From NCBI RefSeq assembly GCF_900074925.1, contig NW_019716267.1, positions 558,001 to 622,000 on the forward strand: DNA of 64,000 nt, read 5' to 3'. Shown here piece by piece: positions 11,343-22,677 of this stretch; position 1 is the first letter of the stretch; each line of letters opens with the position of its first letter. The DNA is from Ramularia collo-cygni. Lineage: Eukaryota; Ascomycota; Dothideomycetes; Mycosphaerellales; Mycosphaerellaceae. The notes under the pieces were generated by a model that saw only the letters and a list, made by a program, of their open reading frames with translations, was not told the DNA's origin and made no database searches. A program made the position numbers and the translations under genes.

Positions 11343-12817
11343 AGGGTACTTTGCGGACTCTCTGGTAAATTGTGTGTACACATCAGCTGCAGACGATATT
11401 GTAGATGCTCCGCGATGCAGTGAGGCGCACGTCCACTCTCCGACTTTGCATGTAGCTGTTCGAAGTGAAACATCCTCAATCGATAGGCCCGTGGCATAGG
11501 GTACTCAATTGAAAAATTACGGCTCGATGGACCGCAAATTTGCAGGATTCACTGGCTATTTCGGTCGGAAGTAGTACGTAATGAGTCTTCTGTTGAACAG
11601 TTTCTATATGGTAACCGTTCCTCTCGACGATAGAATCCGAGCAACGCACTTCACGAAGTGAGTCCCCACGTCCTGGACAGGCCACATCGAGCCGCACCGC
11701 GCCTACTGTACAACAGACTGCATGTATTTGCTCGGAAACAGGACAGCTACATGACCATCGTCGTCTTAGAGTGTAAGAAAGAATGAAAGGTCATCGTGGC
11801 CGTCTATTACTCTACCCAAACCCTAACCCTCGAAGTTCTGCGAACCCATGTAAGCGATGAGCCGACCACCTACTTTCGTTCATTGTCGATATGTACTGAT
11901 TCTAGCTCAAGAACCTCGTCTCTATCGATGCTGCCTGGTCTTTCACACTCCGCTCTTACCCTTTCATGTGCTTGTTCGAAACGACTGGAAGTGACATGTC
12001 CTGTCTTGGCACCATGACCTCATCTGGCGTGCATTTCTCATACTGAACGCGCGGGCTGTGTCACGCGCGAGGAACATAAGAAGCCGCCTTTCTTCGCCCC
12101 AACTTTTGCTTCTCTATACTTTTAAGTGTTCCCCCAATCCATTGTCAAGTTTTGAACTTTCAGCTAATAATTATCACAGACCTTGTCGAGAGAGAGTCAG
12201 CACACGAATCGGTTCTCTCTAGTCACCTTCCCTCCATTGCACAGCGGGGCGGCGGGTGTCTATGGTTGTCCTTCGGGGCCGCCTTTGGCGCAATTTTTGA
12301 TGGTCACCTGTCGCTTGACGACAAACTCTTTCATCAGTTCTCGGGCCTTGATGGCTCGAGTTGAAGAAGGCTTCCATCAATGATCAACGACCACGGACGA
12401 TGGCCTCGGCGCGGATATCACGGCGAAGCGCTGTTGCTTTTGCTGTTCCCTGGCCTCAGCAGACAGGAACTCTCCCCCGAGTCGGTGCATACTGCCCGCC
12501 GAACATCGATGCCAGCGGCTGCGGAAGGCATCATCACCACACCGGAAGAGCCGAACCCTCTCACTCCATCTATCTCGCTCGAGTGGACTGCTTCACAATC
12601 CGAAGAACAAGAAATTGAAGAGTGCGCTGGTCATCATCGCGTGTCTCATTGGCTATGTACACCCAAACAACCACCACCACCTGAACGCCGCGCCTGTGCC
12701 TGTATCATCATGCGACTGTGCATCAAGGCAATCACTGTCAACAGAAATGTAACTCTATAAGGTATCCACTCCAAACNTCAAACATCTGCCATTAGAAAGA
12801 TTTCATCTCCACCACCA
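11343..12817. other. Gene-poor stretch, one weak ORF
   Basis: About 1.5 kb between the Kap120 3' end and the DUF3455 3' end. An ORF at 12380-12760 (plus, 126 aa) has a Pro/Glu-rich middle that looks faintly coding. It has no recognised domain and its frame may be chance, so I do not call it a gene. CCCAAACCCTAACCCT at 11817 is a two-copy telomere-like match, too short to be a telomere relic. Confidence 0.35.
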
Positions 12818-13537
12818 CTAATAGAACNAATACTCCGCCGCGTATGGAATTTGAAGGNCACTGCCAGGCTTGTCGCAAGTTTTCGGTGCAACACCGCCAG
12901 CCGTCTCAACGCGGTACACACTGCTGAGTCCTTGCGATCTTCCGTATCCGTTGTCGACAAGGTAGAGCCAGTCGACGGTCCCGAGACCATTCTGGCCCGT
13001 ATAAGCATCGGCCGGCGCCTTGCAGCTCGACGATTTCTTCGCGGAAAGGAACATGCCAGCATCTTTGATGTTGAAGTTGGGCATCTGCGCACCCGACATT
13101 TGATCAAAGAAATGCTCGCCCGCTTCATTTCGACGGAATGCTGCCGCGGAGATGTCGTGGCAGGAGTCGCAGAAGCCGTTCGCCGTTGTCGGTGTGCAAC
13201 TTGTCATCTTCAAACAGGTCTCGAATGAACGGAGGGTGGATCGTGTTATGATATCTCCAGGCATCTTGCTGACGGNGCTGGTGATGTCGTACAGGCTAGC
13301 AATGGCACCTGCGGAGGCTACGCTTTGGACGTATGTGCCAGAGCTGGAGCATGTGTAGTTTTGGAAGCCCACTCCAAGGCTCACGATCTTGACCTCGCTT
13401 GATGGAGCGGGCAGACTGTTGTTGACTTCGGACAGCGGTAGACTTGGTGAGCTGGTAGCAGGATGTGGAACGCACAACGCGTTCGAGCAGACGGTCGAGA
13501 GGGCGAAGTTGATAATCGACCGGAGAATGGGAGCCAT
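12818..13537 (-). CDS. Secreted DUF3455 family protein
   Basis: Single exon of 239 aa starting at the ATG at 13537. The N-terminus is weakly hydrophobic and compatible with a signal peptide ending near residue 20-25. The fungal DUF3455 signatures are present: GVGFQNYTC (~57-65), the segment VASAGAIASLYDIT, the GVAPKTCDKPG segment, and a C-terminus ending in an aromatic Y-x-F-Y pattern. Several Cys pairs suggest disulphides. Members are often labelled malate dehydrogenase in databases, but the sequence has no Rossmann fold or MDH active site and the label should not be trusted. Function unknown; probably extracellular. Confidence 0.82.
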   Translation of the reverse strand: MAPILRSIINFALSTVCSNALCVPHPATSSPSLPLSEVNNSLPAPSSEVKIVSLGVGFQNYTCSSSGTYVQSVASAGAIASLYDITSXVSKMPGDIITRSTLRSFETCLKMTSCTPTTANGFCDSCHDISAAAFRRNEAGEHFFDQMSGAQMPNFNIKDAGMFLSAKKSSSCKAPADAYTGQNGLGTVDWLYLVDNGYGRSQGLSSVYRVETAGGVAPKTCDKPGSXLQIPYAAEYXFY

Positions 13538-16029
13538 TTTTGCGGGCACACTTGACGGGATGAAGGATGTGGAGTGTGCTGTTGGTCCTTGGAGAGAGAG
13601 TAAGTGGAATTGATGTTGCTGTAATGTCAATGTATGGTTTGACAGACGGCAGCAAGCAATATATACCACGCATGAAGATATCCACAAGTCATCTGCCTGA
13701 CGACCTCTGGCGGCTCTGTGCTATTCCAACACTTTTGGCAACAATAGACTTTACTAAAGTCATCTATGTGAGAACGCCTCCAACCCTCACAATAGCTGCA
13801 AGGTGCGCCGCCACAGCCGAGTTGCAGACAACAGGCTAACCATGTTGACGCATCGTTCATGCGTTCCAAGATCTGGCAAGAGTCTTGCTGCTCTCAGTTA
13901 GGACAGAGTGGATCCCAGCAGGGCGGCAACGTGAGCATTTAGCGAGGGTGGATGAAATGGTAGGCTGAGAAGATATCCCGAAGGAGAATAACGAGCCTTG
14001 GTACGCTCTCGGATCGCTCTGGAGGATTGCGCAAGTGGAGAGCGGGTGGGTCACAGGTCAGCATTGCGAGGCCCTTCGCATGCCAGTCTTGCCGCTGCGG
14101 CATTGCTTAACGATATCATCAGGCCATTCAGAAGGCTCGGGGTTTTAGACGACGTTGATTGCGGAGGCGGACAAAGTGGTAGTTTGTTAGGAATCATTGT
14201 GGACTTGCTCGTCGACGAGACGTACCGCAGCCTCTACATACGAGAAGAAAATCACCATCCAATTCGTCGAATGCGAATGTATTTGGCATTGTGGATAGCA
14301 TTGGAACTTGTTAGCGATGTGGGCGTTGAGGCTCGAGGCTCGAGGCGCCCGCATCTCTTGCCGCTGNAATTAGCATTCAATAAAATCAGCAGCTAAATGT
14401 CCACTTCAGATGCAATATGGTGGCTATTTATACGGCATTCAAGCGAGTGGGCATGAGATGAGATTGGTGAGATGGGCGAATGTGCCGCATATCGCGTAAG
14501 TTAATCCTGGCTGCCCATGTGGTCCCCACGCGGCTCAGCGGCCGCGAGGCCAGTAGGTATCTGGTTTGGCTCGGAGATGGTTGTTGGTCCATCACTGGCT
14601 GGGGCAGTGGCTGTTCAGGAATGTTCTTGGTACACGAATCGTGGGTAGATAATCTGAACGCTCATTCTTACGCCATCCCTCACGATCCGACGGAAGGTCG
14701 CCTGCTCTGCCGGACTGATGTAGTCGCATTCTTACGTACCGAGGAAGGTTGTTGCTACTGTACTGGCCTCACGCAGCGTATAATTCGATCTGCATTGATT
14801 GAGCTATCCCCCTTGAAACCAAGGCAATGTCACAAGACCGCGAAGCAACCGCTGAAGCATGAATGGTGTCCCTTCAAAATCTCGATCCATCGATATGAAC
14901 TCTTCCTTACCGCTGCCAAACCGCAAGTACGGCAATGAGAAGGCGTACCGCTCAAAGCTAGACACTCCACAAAGTCCCCCAAGGTGGGCCGGAAGCTCTC
15001 TTCCTGGAAGCTTGGGTTAAACTTTTTGCTGTGGGCTGGCGTTCCAAGACTGGGGAATACGGCATGGTCATCATAGTGGCAAGCGGCAGTATATCCGACT
15101 TAAGCGCCTACAGAGACAGCCAAGTGGTATCCACTCGGAGATCATAGCTGGCGGTTAAGGATTCGGTCTGGATGTTGCCTGACGGCACAGCAAAGCATGA
15201 ATGGGGAATTGAACCGCCGATCGTCCAAAATGATGGTACTGCACGGCCTCTAGATCTGGCGACAAATGCGCAGTATTGAATGACGCTGTACAAGTGCAGC
15301 ATTAACTTTGCTGCGCCGTCTTCTTACATCGTAGAGGTCCCGAGCCGCGGCCATATCGAGGGACATCCATTGGCCGGTACAACCATGGATTGTCTTTGTC
15401 TTCGATGCCTTAAAGACCGCATCGCGTGGCAGCATGCAATTCGTTCGAGTGGTAGCCGTAGCCAACACCAACAGGGGTCCGTCCGAAGGAGCATCGTGGG
15501 GCTCAGGTCAGATGTTCACAGATTGCCTGTAGGTAGCGATTCGTCAGAGGTTCGTCTTGATGCTCAGAGCTAACGACAGCGATATTTTGCATGCGTTGGT
15601 GGCTTTCCGAGGTACGTGCGTGGATACATACGGCGCGTGCAGAGATTGTGGTTACGTTGTGCTGCTCAGGCGGTGTCCGGTGGTGGCAACATCTTCCACA
15701 TAGAAGCGACACCGGATCGTGGATCGGACCACAGAGAGCTGCTGGGTGTGAAGGACTTTTGTGTATCCAGTGTCGTCTCCTCTGACTACACAGCTTTTGA
15801 GTGGGCACCGGTTAGGAAGGCCACGGTGTTCGATATGGTAGCCCCACCAATCCAGGAGTGCCACCGACTCGTTACGGCGTCTTTTTGCATATGAGGGTTT
15901 TCAGATCCACAGAGTCCTCTCGAGCATCCCGGCGTTCATGCGTCGGCAGCGAATCAATCCTCGAAAGGTTTGTAGGGGAAGTGGGCCGTTGGTTGGAAGA
16001 AAAATTCCGACACAAATATGCGCTGCACN
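13538..16029. other. Gene-poor 2.5 kb stretch
   Basis: Several ORFs of 60-150 codons occur on both strands (longest 14480-14938, plus, 152 aa). None shows a domain, a believable intron pattern or a consistent start. No terminal repeats, transposase or reverse-transcriptase motifs were seen. It could hold a decayed gene or a long non-coding RNA, but nothing supports either. Confidence 0.4.
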
Positions 16030-17697
16030 TCAGATCTCGCTGCTGTCGTACACGAGTTTCGTTCGCCCCTTTAGCTCAACCGATAGAAGGCGAGAGACCT
16101 CAAGAGCTAGCTCGGTCGAGTAGAATGCAACTCCAAGCTCCTGACTGGTGAACCACGAGGCCCTGTCCATATTCCCCGAGCCCAGAACAAGAGTAGTCTC
16201 ATCGATCATTGTGAGCTTGAGATGAGACTGCACAGGTTCGGGTGTCTCACGCATGGCCTCGGCTCTAGGTTCATAGTAGGAAATAGCAAGTCGACCAGGT
16301 CGTGGGCCTCCAGCTTCTACATCCCACGGGATCTGCAGCATCTGTTGATGCTTGCTAATCAGTCGTTTGATGCACATGGATGTCGTAGTCCCGGCTGTGA
16401 CGAGCTGCTCCTAAAACACAAAGACGAGGTCAGTACAAGAATTGCAGCTTTGAGAGATAATCAACGGAGAATGCTGATCAGCAACATACCAATATCATGA
16501 GTCTCTCGCTAGTAACGACTTTCACGCCGACCCCCCTCTTTAACGCATCCTCAAGCGCATCCAATACTGCCGCACACGTTAGATTAGGACTTTGAATGCG
16601 AATCTCCTTGTCCGCTGTCGCAAATAACCTCAGCAATTCCACATTCAGGGGAGTCTGCGGCGGCGGTGCGCAAGCCTGCCATGGCCATCGAAAGCTCGGG
16701 TCACGATGGTGCAGCGAGGGCAAGAACTTGCCGGCAACGTTCTCGAAGCTAGTATCATTGTAAGATGACCCTGGCGATGTGGAATTCAGGGGAGGATTTG
16801 GATGTCTTTCCGAACTGCCGGCCCAATGTAGTTTCCAGAAGGTGATGAAGTGCTCAACAACAGCCCCGTTCAATCTTACACACCCTTCGAACCAGTCCTG
16901 GGCATGTCAGTATATTCAAGAAGAAGAATCCACGAAGAAGAATTTGTCGACACCCGGCCTTGACTAGGGTCTTCGTGTGTGTGGAGGGAGATCGCGCAGA
17001 TTCGCACTGCGAAATAGAATTGACCTACCTCCCAGGATACGTTGCAGCTTGGCAAAAAGACCTCATTGTCGTCGATGATCACAAATTTAGGATGCCATAC
17101 GCTGAAAGGTCTGAATGATGAAGAAGCAAGGCATTAGCGACTTCTCCAACTATCGTACGCTAACTTGCACGGAGGGAGAGCGTTTCGACGCATCGAAGCA
17201 CAATACGAGGCCTGGAGACCCACAGAATATGGTTCTCGATCAACGCAACAGATGCGCATCACAGAGACGTTCATTGTGACTCACAAAAAGAAGATGCTCT
17301 TTACTTCAAGATCCAGCCCTTCAAGTCCGTGCTCAGGCAAGCCTAGCTTGGAATGCCATACTGATGGCGGGTACGTCTTCCCATCCGGAGAGGAGGTATG
17401 GAACAGCTTCTGGAAGAATGATGAGGAGGAGAAGCAAATCCGCACTCTCGCCTTCTTGCCCCTTTGAAGGGCCTTGTCGCTGAGAATAAGGAGGCTCTCA
17501 TTGAGNGCATCTCGTGTTGGTGATGCAGCCCAGAAGCAGGTTACTAGCGTCACGCTCTCCGTAGCTTGCTCGATTGCAGGAAGTATACTTCTGAATACGC
17601 TGTAGCCGGTTCCGAAGGTGATACCCCCGACACTGCATTGGCTCTCCATCGAGCTGCTTAGAGACGATACAGCGGAGGGATATTGAATCGGGGCCAC
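16030..17697 (-). CDS. Phospholipase-D-like protein with two HKD motifs (5' end unresolved)
   Basis: Family enzymes hydrolyse or transfer phosphodiester bonds using two HxKxxxxD motifs. Both are intact here: HPKFVIID in the third exon and HLKLTMID followed by GSGNMD in the last. Supported exons are 17697-17285, 17110-17029, 16897-16490 and 16410-16030. All junctions are in frame, with GT/AG ends and introns of about 80-175 nt. Diagnostic flanking segments include FGTGYSVFRSILPAIEQA, LVTCFWA and SCNVSWEDWFEGC. This is the fungal cardiolipin-synthase-like PLD group; the substrate is unknown. The N-terminal exon is not settled. A 17915-17658 ORF in another frame ends inside the first supported exon, so an upstream intron or a frame error must lie between 17690 and 17760. 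An N falls at 17506. Confidence 0.82.
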
Positions 17698-18264
17698 GAC
17701 GTTCCCGCGTGTAGTAGCTTCTTATCGCACAGCTGCATCCAGATCTCCAGGTCCCAGTGGCTTTTAAACACTGCAAAAGACGCCACAGCCCTTTCAATTT
17801 CTGGCTGGTTTGGAGCGCAACGCCGATTTGCAAAGACGCGGTCAAAGGTTGATGTCGCGTAGTGGACGTCAAAGTTAATGGTCTGTACGGAGTCAAGCGC
17901 GACCACCACATGCAACCAATCAAAGCCCTTGTCTCAGCTTTCCCAAGCAAATCCCTGCTCGTGGCGACGGAGCAAGCGACACGGCCACGCCNCGGGACCG
18001 GTGCCACCCACTACGTGAGGTTTGAGATATGGCAGCAAGCACGGCATGGATGTCGCGATGTCGGCCGTCGAACAAACACTGTTACACGCTGAGCCCACTT
18101 GAGCCGATGATCCCCGTGTGACACGAAAGACCGGAACTAAGACCCACGAACGAGTCGAGAGCTGCCAAAGTGGATCCATACCAAACCATAGGACGACCGC
18201 ACGAGACGAGAGAACCCGTGGCACAAGTTCTTGGGACCTTGCATGTTCGATATTCACGAATAGA
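17698..18264. other. Divergent 5' region of the PLD and BTB genes
   Basis: Probably contains the missing first exon of the PLD-like gene (open minus-strand frames at 17658-17915 and 17498-18007) and the promoters of both genes. The plus-strand BTB frame is open up to 18118 but only with a GTG start; the first in-frame ATG is at 18265. Confidence 0.4.
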
Positions 18265-19893
18265 ATGGTGTCACATCATTCAACTCAGTATGCTCCTTCT
18301 GCCCCGCCGGCACCGCCTCGCGCCTCATCCGTNACATCTGGACGTTCAGGCACGAGACGACACCGCCATGCTAGGACACACTATGGTGGTGCAAGTGCAC
18401 ATCTACCGCAGAACGAGTTCCCGATCTTTGCGCACACTGGAGATGTTGAGATAGTCTTGAGAACTGCCAACGGCAGGAAAGAGAATCGTTATCTTCTCCA
18501 CCGGCTTATACTGAGTCAGAACTCTGGATTCTTTGCTGCTGGAACAAGAGCAGAATGGGGTGGGAACACGATAGAGGGTGGTAGTACAGGCTTGGGCGGA
18601 GGACTCTCACGAATCAACGAGACCGAAAGTGTGACTGCTGGGAGTAGTTCGCGGACAAGCAGCCAGGAAAGAAGGCCGCAATATGACCGGCAGAGATGGC
18701 ACTACGAGTTGGATTGGGATGCCGTGGAAGATGACGAAACGCCCATGCTGGTACAACGTGAGAGTCGAGATCCTGCATCGATATTCGGCGGTAATGGTAA
18801 CCTGCCACCGCCTGTACGGAACAAACCTCCAACTTCGAGTGANAGTTTCTTTCGGAGCGTTAGCAATTTCTCCTCTTTGAACATCAATGAGAGACCGCAG
18901 CCCACGAATGGTTCAGTCGAGCCCGGAGATCACGTTCTCAAGGACTACGATAATTTGTTCAGATCCATTTACCAATATCCGCCCAATCTGGACACGATCA
19001 ACATAGCCAACGCCTATTCCGAATCGAAAGCCATGCTTCAATTGGCCGACATGTACGATGCGCTGGAGATTGCCGGCAGCAGAGTAGATCATCACATGCT
19101 GCGCTTTGGAGCTAGATTGTTCAAGCAGATTGCAAAATACCCTCCCTCCTATCTCAAGTTGGGGTATCTGGCAAAGTCGAAGACTATCTTTACGGAGGCC
19201 ATGATTCACGTGGTAGGCCAGTGGCCGCTCGCTGCGCCACAACTCAGAGGCAATGTAGAAATGGACGTTATGGAGATACTCGAGGACAAGGTCGACGAAC
19301 TGAACGAGATGCAAGAGCGAGTAGAATCGAAATTGTGGCGGCTGAATCTTACGACCAGCAGAGGGGAACGCGTTACGCCTAGCAACGATTTCCTCAGCTG
19401 GCTGGCGTTGTCACTGTTCCGTCAGTGGTTCGCCGAGAACACAACTCCAGCGACTTCCGGGATTCTCAAAGATGGTGCTCGATCCAGCAGCACATCTCAG
19501 CAGATTGTACGTGGACCTAGCAGGAGCAGCCATAATGTTGCCTCGCAGCGAGGGACCCAGCCACCTTCGCTGCCCGCTCCACCGACACCCATCAACGTTG
19601 GACGAGTGTATCGTTTGATAGGGTCTACAGACCCAACGGCGTACCTAAACAGAGACGAACTGAAACGATTTTTGAAGGCTCCGAATGCTCAGGGCGCCGC
19701 GGACCTCTACACGAGAGATAGCCTGAAGCGTTTCGAGCGGAGAATGGACGAGGTAAAGAACCTGGCGCGGCACATTGTGCAGCCCTTGATGAGAAACTTT
19801 CTTGAGCTGGACTTGAGGGACTTTGGACCCGGTGGATTGGGATATCTCACATGCACGAAAGTGGAAGGGAGAGATTTGCCGTGGGATGGATGA
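18265..19893 (+). CDS. BTB/POZ domain protein
   Basis: Single exon of 542 aa. A Pro/Ser/His-rich head precedes the first half of a BTB fold at residues ~50-100, which reads GDVEIVL then YLLHRLILSQNSGFFAAG. A disordered Ser/Gly/Arg insert of about 110 residues follows. The second half, at ~215-330, contains the typical helical segments YQYPPNLDTINIANAYSES and MLQLADMYDALEIAG. The C-terminal half has a helical WLALSLFRQWFAE region and a disordered linker. BTB domains dimerise or act as Cul3 adaptors; which applies here is not evident. The start was chosen as the first ATG. Confidence 0.78.
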   Translation: MVSHHSTQYAPSAPPAPPRASSXTSGRSGTRRHRHARTHYGGASAHLPQNEFPIFAHTGDVEIVLRTANGRKENRYLLHRLILSQNSGFFAAGTRAEWGGNTIEGGSTGLGGGLSRINETESVTAGSSSRTSSQERRPQYDRQRWHYELDWDAVEDDETPMLVQRESRDPASIFGGNGNLPPPVRNKPPTSSXSFFRSVSNFSSLNINERPQPTNGSVEPGDHVLKDYDNLFRSIYQYPPNLDTINIANAYSESKAMLQLADMYDALEIAGSRVDHHMLRFGARLFKQIAKYPPSYLKLGYLAKSKTIFTEAMIHVVGQWPLAAPQLRGNVEMDVMEILEDKVDELNEMQERVESKLWRLNLTTSRGERVTPSNDFLSWLALSLFRQWFAENTTPATSGILKDGARSSSTSQQIVRGPSRSSHNVASQRGTQPPSLPAPPTPINVGRVYRLIGSTDPTAYLNRDELKRFLKAPNAQGAADLYTRDSLKRFERRMDEVKNLARHIVQPLMRNFLELDLRDFGPGGLGYLTCTKVEGRDLPWDG

Positions 19894-20373
19894 AGAAATG
19901 ACGTAGATGGTTTGATGATTCTGACGATTTTTGTGTTGGATGCGATATACCCAGATGGTGAGGAGCAAGTCCGGTTAGTCGAGATAGGCTGGAAATCAAT
20001 CAACAATAGCTGTGTACAACTGGAATATAAATGCTGCATGGTAAGCATGTGCGGCCTCGGCGATGTTCGTACCTTTCTCGCGACCCTGCATCACGCGGAT
20101 CAATCTATAGAGCTCCGCTTCATTTTCCACTATACCTCCGCTTCTTCAACTGCCATCCACTCCACACACGTCAATGGACCAACTCACCGAGCGTGTCCGC
20201 ATCGATTAACGTGACCGTTGTATACTTGGCTATTTTCACAAATAGGACTGCATTTTGCATTGAAGTACATCGATCCGCGCAAGCCGCAGCACATTTACCT
20301 CCATCGCCAGCAGGCTTCGGGAACCAACCAACACCCCAACAACCACCTTGAGGTTGAACGTCAACAAGACACC
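19894..20373. other. Intergenic, 5' of the Sds3-like gene
   Basis: About 0.5 kb between two plus-strand genes. It presumably carries the terminator of the BTB gene and the promoter and 5' UTR of the Sds3-like gene. No other gene is supported. Confidence 0.4.
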
Positions 20374-22268
20374 ATGGCCATGCCACGGCATGGATCACCG
20401 CCGCCATTCATGGCAGATCAATCCAACTCTCCGCCGCAACACGCACACCACCCTCACTCCCACGCACATCCGCCGACCCTCACGAAACGTGATGTACGCC
20501 GAAACCGCATCATGGAGAAACTCCAGGGCATGGTCAGCTCGTTTTCGGCAAACCAGAATCAACACTACCGCGCCCAATTGCAGGGTGTGCAAGTCGACAT
20601 GACAATGGTGTTGCGTGCCGATCCTTACAGCGCAGAGAGCGTGCTTGAGGATAGCCACGATGGTATACGCGCGTTGACAGAGACAATCATGAAGGGCGAC
20701 GTCAACGGCAATGGTGGAGTCAGTCTACCCAACGATGAAGCTGCCAGAGGGGATTACTGGAGTTTGGCGGGCAAGCGATATACTGAATTCGTCCGCGAGG
20801 TCAACAACTCCGTGGAAGAGCGGGATGCCGACCTTACGGCACTACATGTGAGCTTGACAATATCAAGGTGTGGTTGATGAGGATGAACTAACGGGTTGCT
20901 CAGAATGGCTTTCAATCCTCCTCTGCTGAGCTTGAACGACTCTGCCAGCAACGACTTCACCAGGCCGAAGAGGAGCACAAAGCTCTTTCCCAGACGATTC
21001 GCACTCGACTCATCCAAACCCTCAACAAGAAACGACAGCTCCTACTGAAGGACAAAGAACAGCTTGACATTGCCGACAGTAACGCCANGCTCCTCCATCC
21101 CAACCACTTTAGTATCGGCAATAACCCCGGGTCGCCAAGCCACAATGGCACTGCGATTAACAAGCGAGCAACACGAGTCTTGAGACATCACCGCGGCGGA
21201 AGTCCCACAGCAGAGACGACAGAGAATGGCAAGAAGAAGAGGAAGCTCAACCAGGCAGATGACGAGCAAGCCAGCAACGAATCGCCTATGCCGGCGTTGG
21301 CTGGAGGCAGAAGTCCGCACAAAAATGCTAGAAAAGAGCGAGAATATGCACAGTTCGAGGCACCTGTGTATAGCCTGGACACCCTGTTTACGGAGAAAGA
21401 GCTGGCAATGGCAACGGATACGGCCAAGGTTGCGACTTACAAGTACTTCCACCAGCCACAACACGTTCAAGAGCAGGGTTCAATTACCAATGGCACGGCC
21501 GTGCCATCCGTGGACGGCGAGGTTGTCGAATCGGCGGAAGTGGTAGCGGATCAAGACATGGCAGACGCACCAGGATTGAGCGGAAATTCACCTCCGCCGT
21601 CCCAAGCAGCACCTGAGATGGAGAGAACAGCCTCACATCAAGTCCTCACACGAGGTGGTGCACGTGCTAATCCTCTAGCTGCGCTGTCGGATCTTGCAAA
21701 TGCCGCAGCGGCAGCATCATCGACCGCCCCGGTCATTCGCGAGAATCCCTTTACACCAGTCGCACCGCCATACCACGCCGTCACTAGAAGTGAGAAATCA
21801 GGGGCTCCCGCTCCGCCTCCTGTCAGCAGTCTAGATATGGAGAACGACTTTGAGATGATGCGTCGTGNAGGTGCCGATGATCCAGGAGACGATGATATGG
21901 AAGGGGGCTCGCTGAGAGCAGAAGAGGCACGTGAAACCCGAGATCAGCTATTGGATCAAGCCCTAGGCATATCATCCGTTCAAGCACCATATCGACTGCC
22001 GCAGCTTGAGAATGGACCCGGCGCAATGATTGGCCGCGGGGTCGATCGAGAGGCACGGACGGGGTTCGCTCCGCTGCTCCCTGTCGTTACGGTGGTGGAG
22101 TCGCGGTTGAGAGGCAACCCTGGGCTGGGGCTCCCGGGCAGCATGGCCGCGTCGCTCGGCCGTCTCGGTGGAGAACCTATGAGTCGTACTACCAGCGCGG
22201 GTGGTGCTAGTGAGCTTGGTGACGCTTCTGGGCCAGGAAAGAGGGGCGGACGTGGAAAATTGGTTTGA
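20374..22268 (+). CDS. Sds3-family subunit of the Rpd3 histone deacetylase complex
   Basis: Sds3/Dep1-type proteins hold the Rpd3L (Sin3) deacetylase complex together in the nucleus. Exons 20374-20847 and 20904-22268 are separated by a 56 nt intron with an AACTAACG branch site, giving 612 aa. The family core covers residues ~30-240: the start TKRDVRRNRIMEKLQGM, HYRAQLQGVQVDM, the segment YWSLAGKRYTEFVREVNN, and the coiled coil ending EQLDIADSNA. A basic patch (GKKKRKL) may be a nuclear signal, and EAPVYSLDTLFTEKEL is a second conserved block. The C-terminal 250 residues are disordered and Gly/Pro/Ser-rich. Paralogous Dep1 cannot be excluded. Confidence 0.8.
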
Positions 22269-22677
22269 GTGCTACAGGGTGATGATAACTCATCCACCTT
22301 TACCCCTTGCTGTTAGTGGGAGCGTGGAGTTTCTTGAGCTTCCGGGCGGTATCTGAATGTTGTACAGAGCGTCGACTTCAGGCCCGTGGTTGCAACGATG
22401 AACGTCTGGATCATCATCTTTGGGAGAGGCTTGCAATGAGAATACGGTTTCCACGCTCAATAGGTGCTTCATGTTGAGATGCATCGATTTCGTCTAGCCG
22501 CTCCTCGCTACTTATAGGTAATGTTCTCTCATGAATCTATCTTCTTTGCCCCTGCTTTAGTCTTGCAGTTCAGTCTAAGGTACCTTGGGTAGTGTTTGTT
22601 CAGATGCATGCAGAAAATTCCACGCGTTGTAAAAGCCATTCAGGCTGCTGTTCATGGGGCAACTCAGCCCCCCACAC
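22269..22677. other. Convergent 3' region
   Basis: About 0.4 kb between the convergent 3' ends of the Sds3-like and antiporter genes. No gene seen. Confidence 0.4.

Noticed and set aside
11815..11835. CCCTAACCCT telomere-like motif
   Set aside because: Less than two full repeats in an internal region; chance match.
14480..14938. Plus-strand ORF of 152 aa in the gene-poor stretch
   Set aside because: No domain, no believable upstream or downstream exon, and unusual composition (Trp/Cys/Arg scattered); kept only as part of the gap note.
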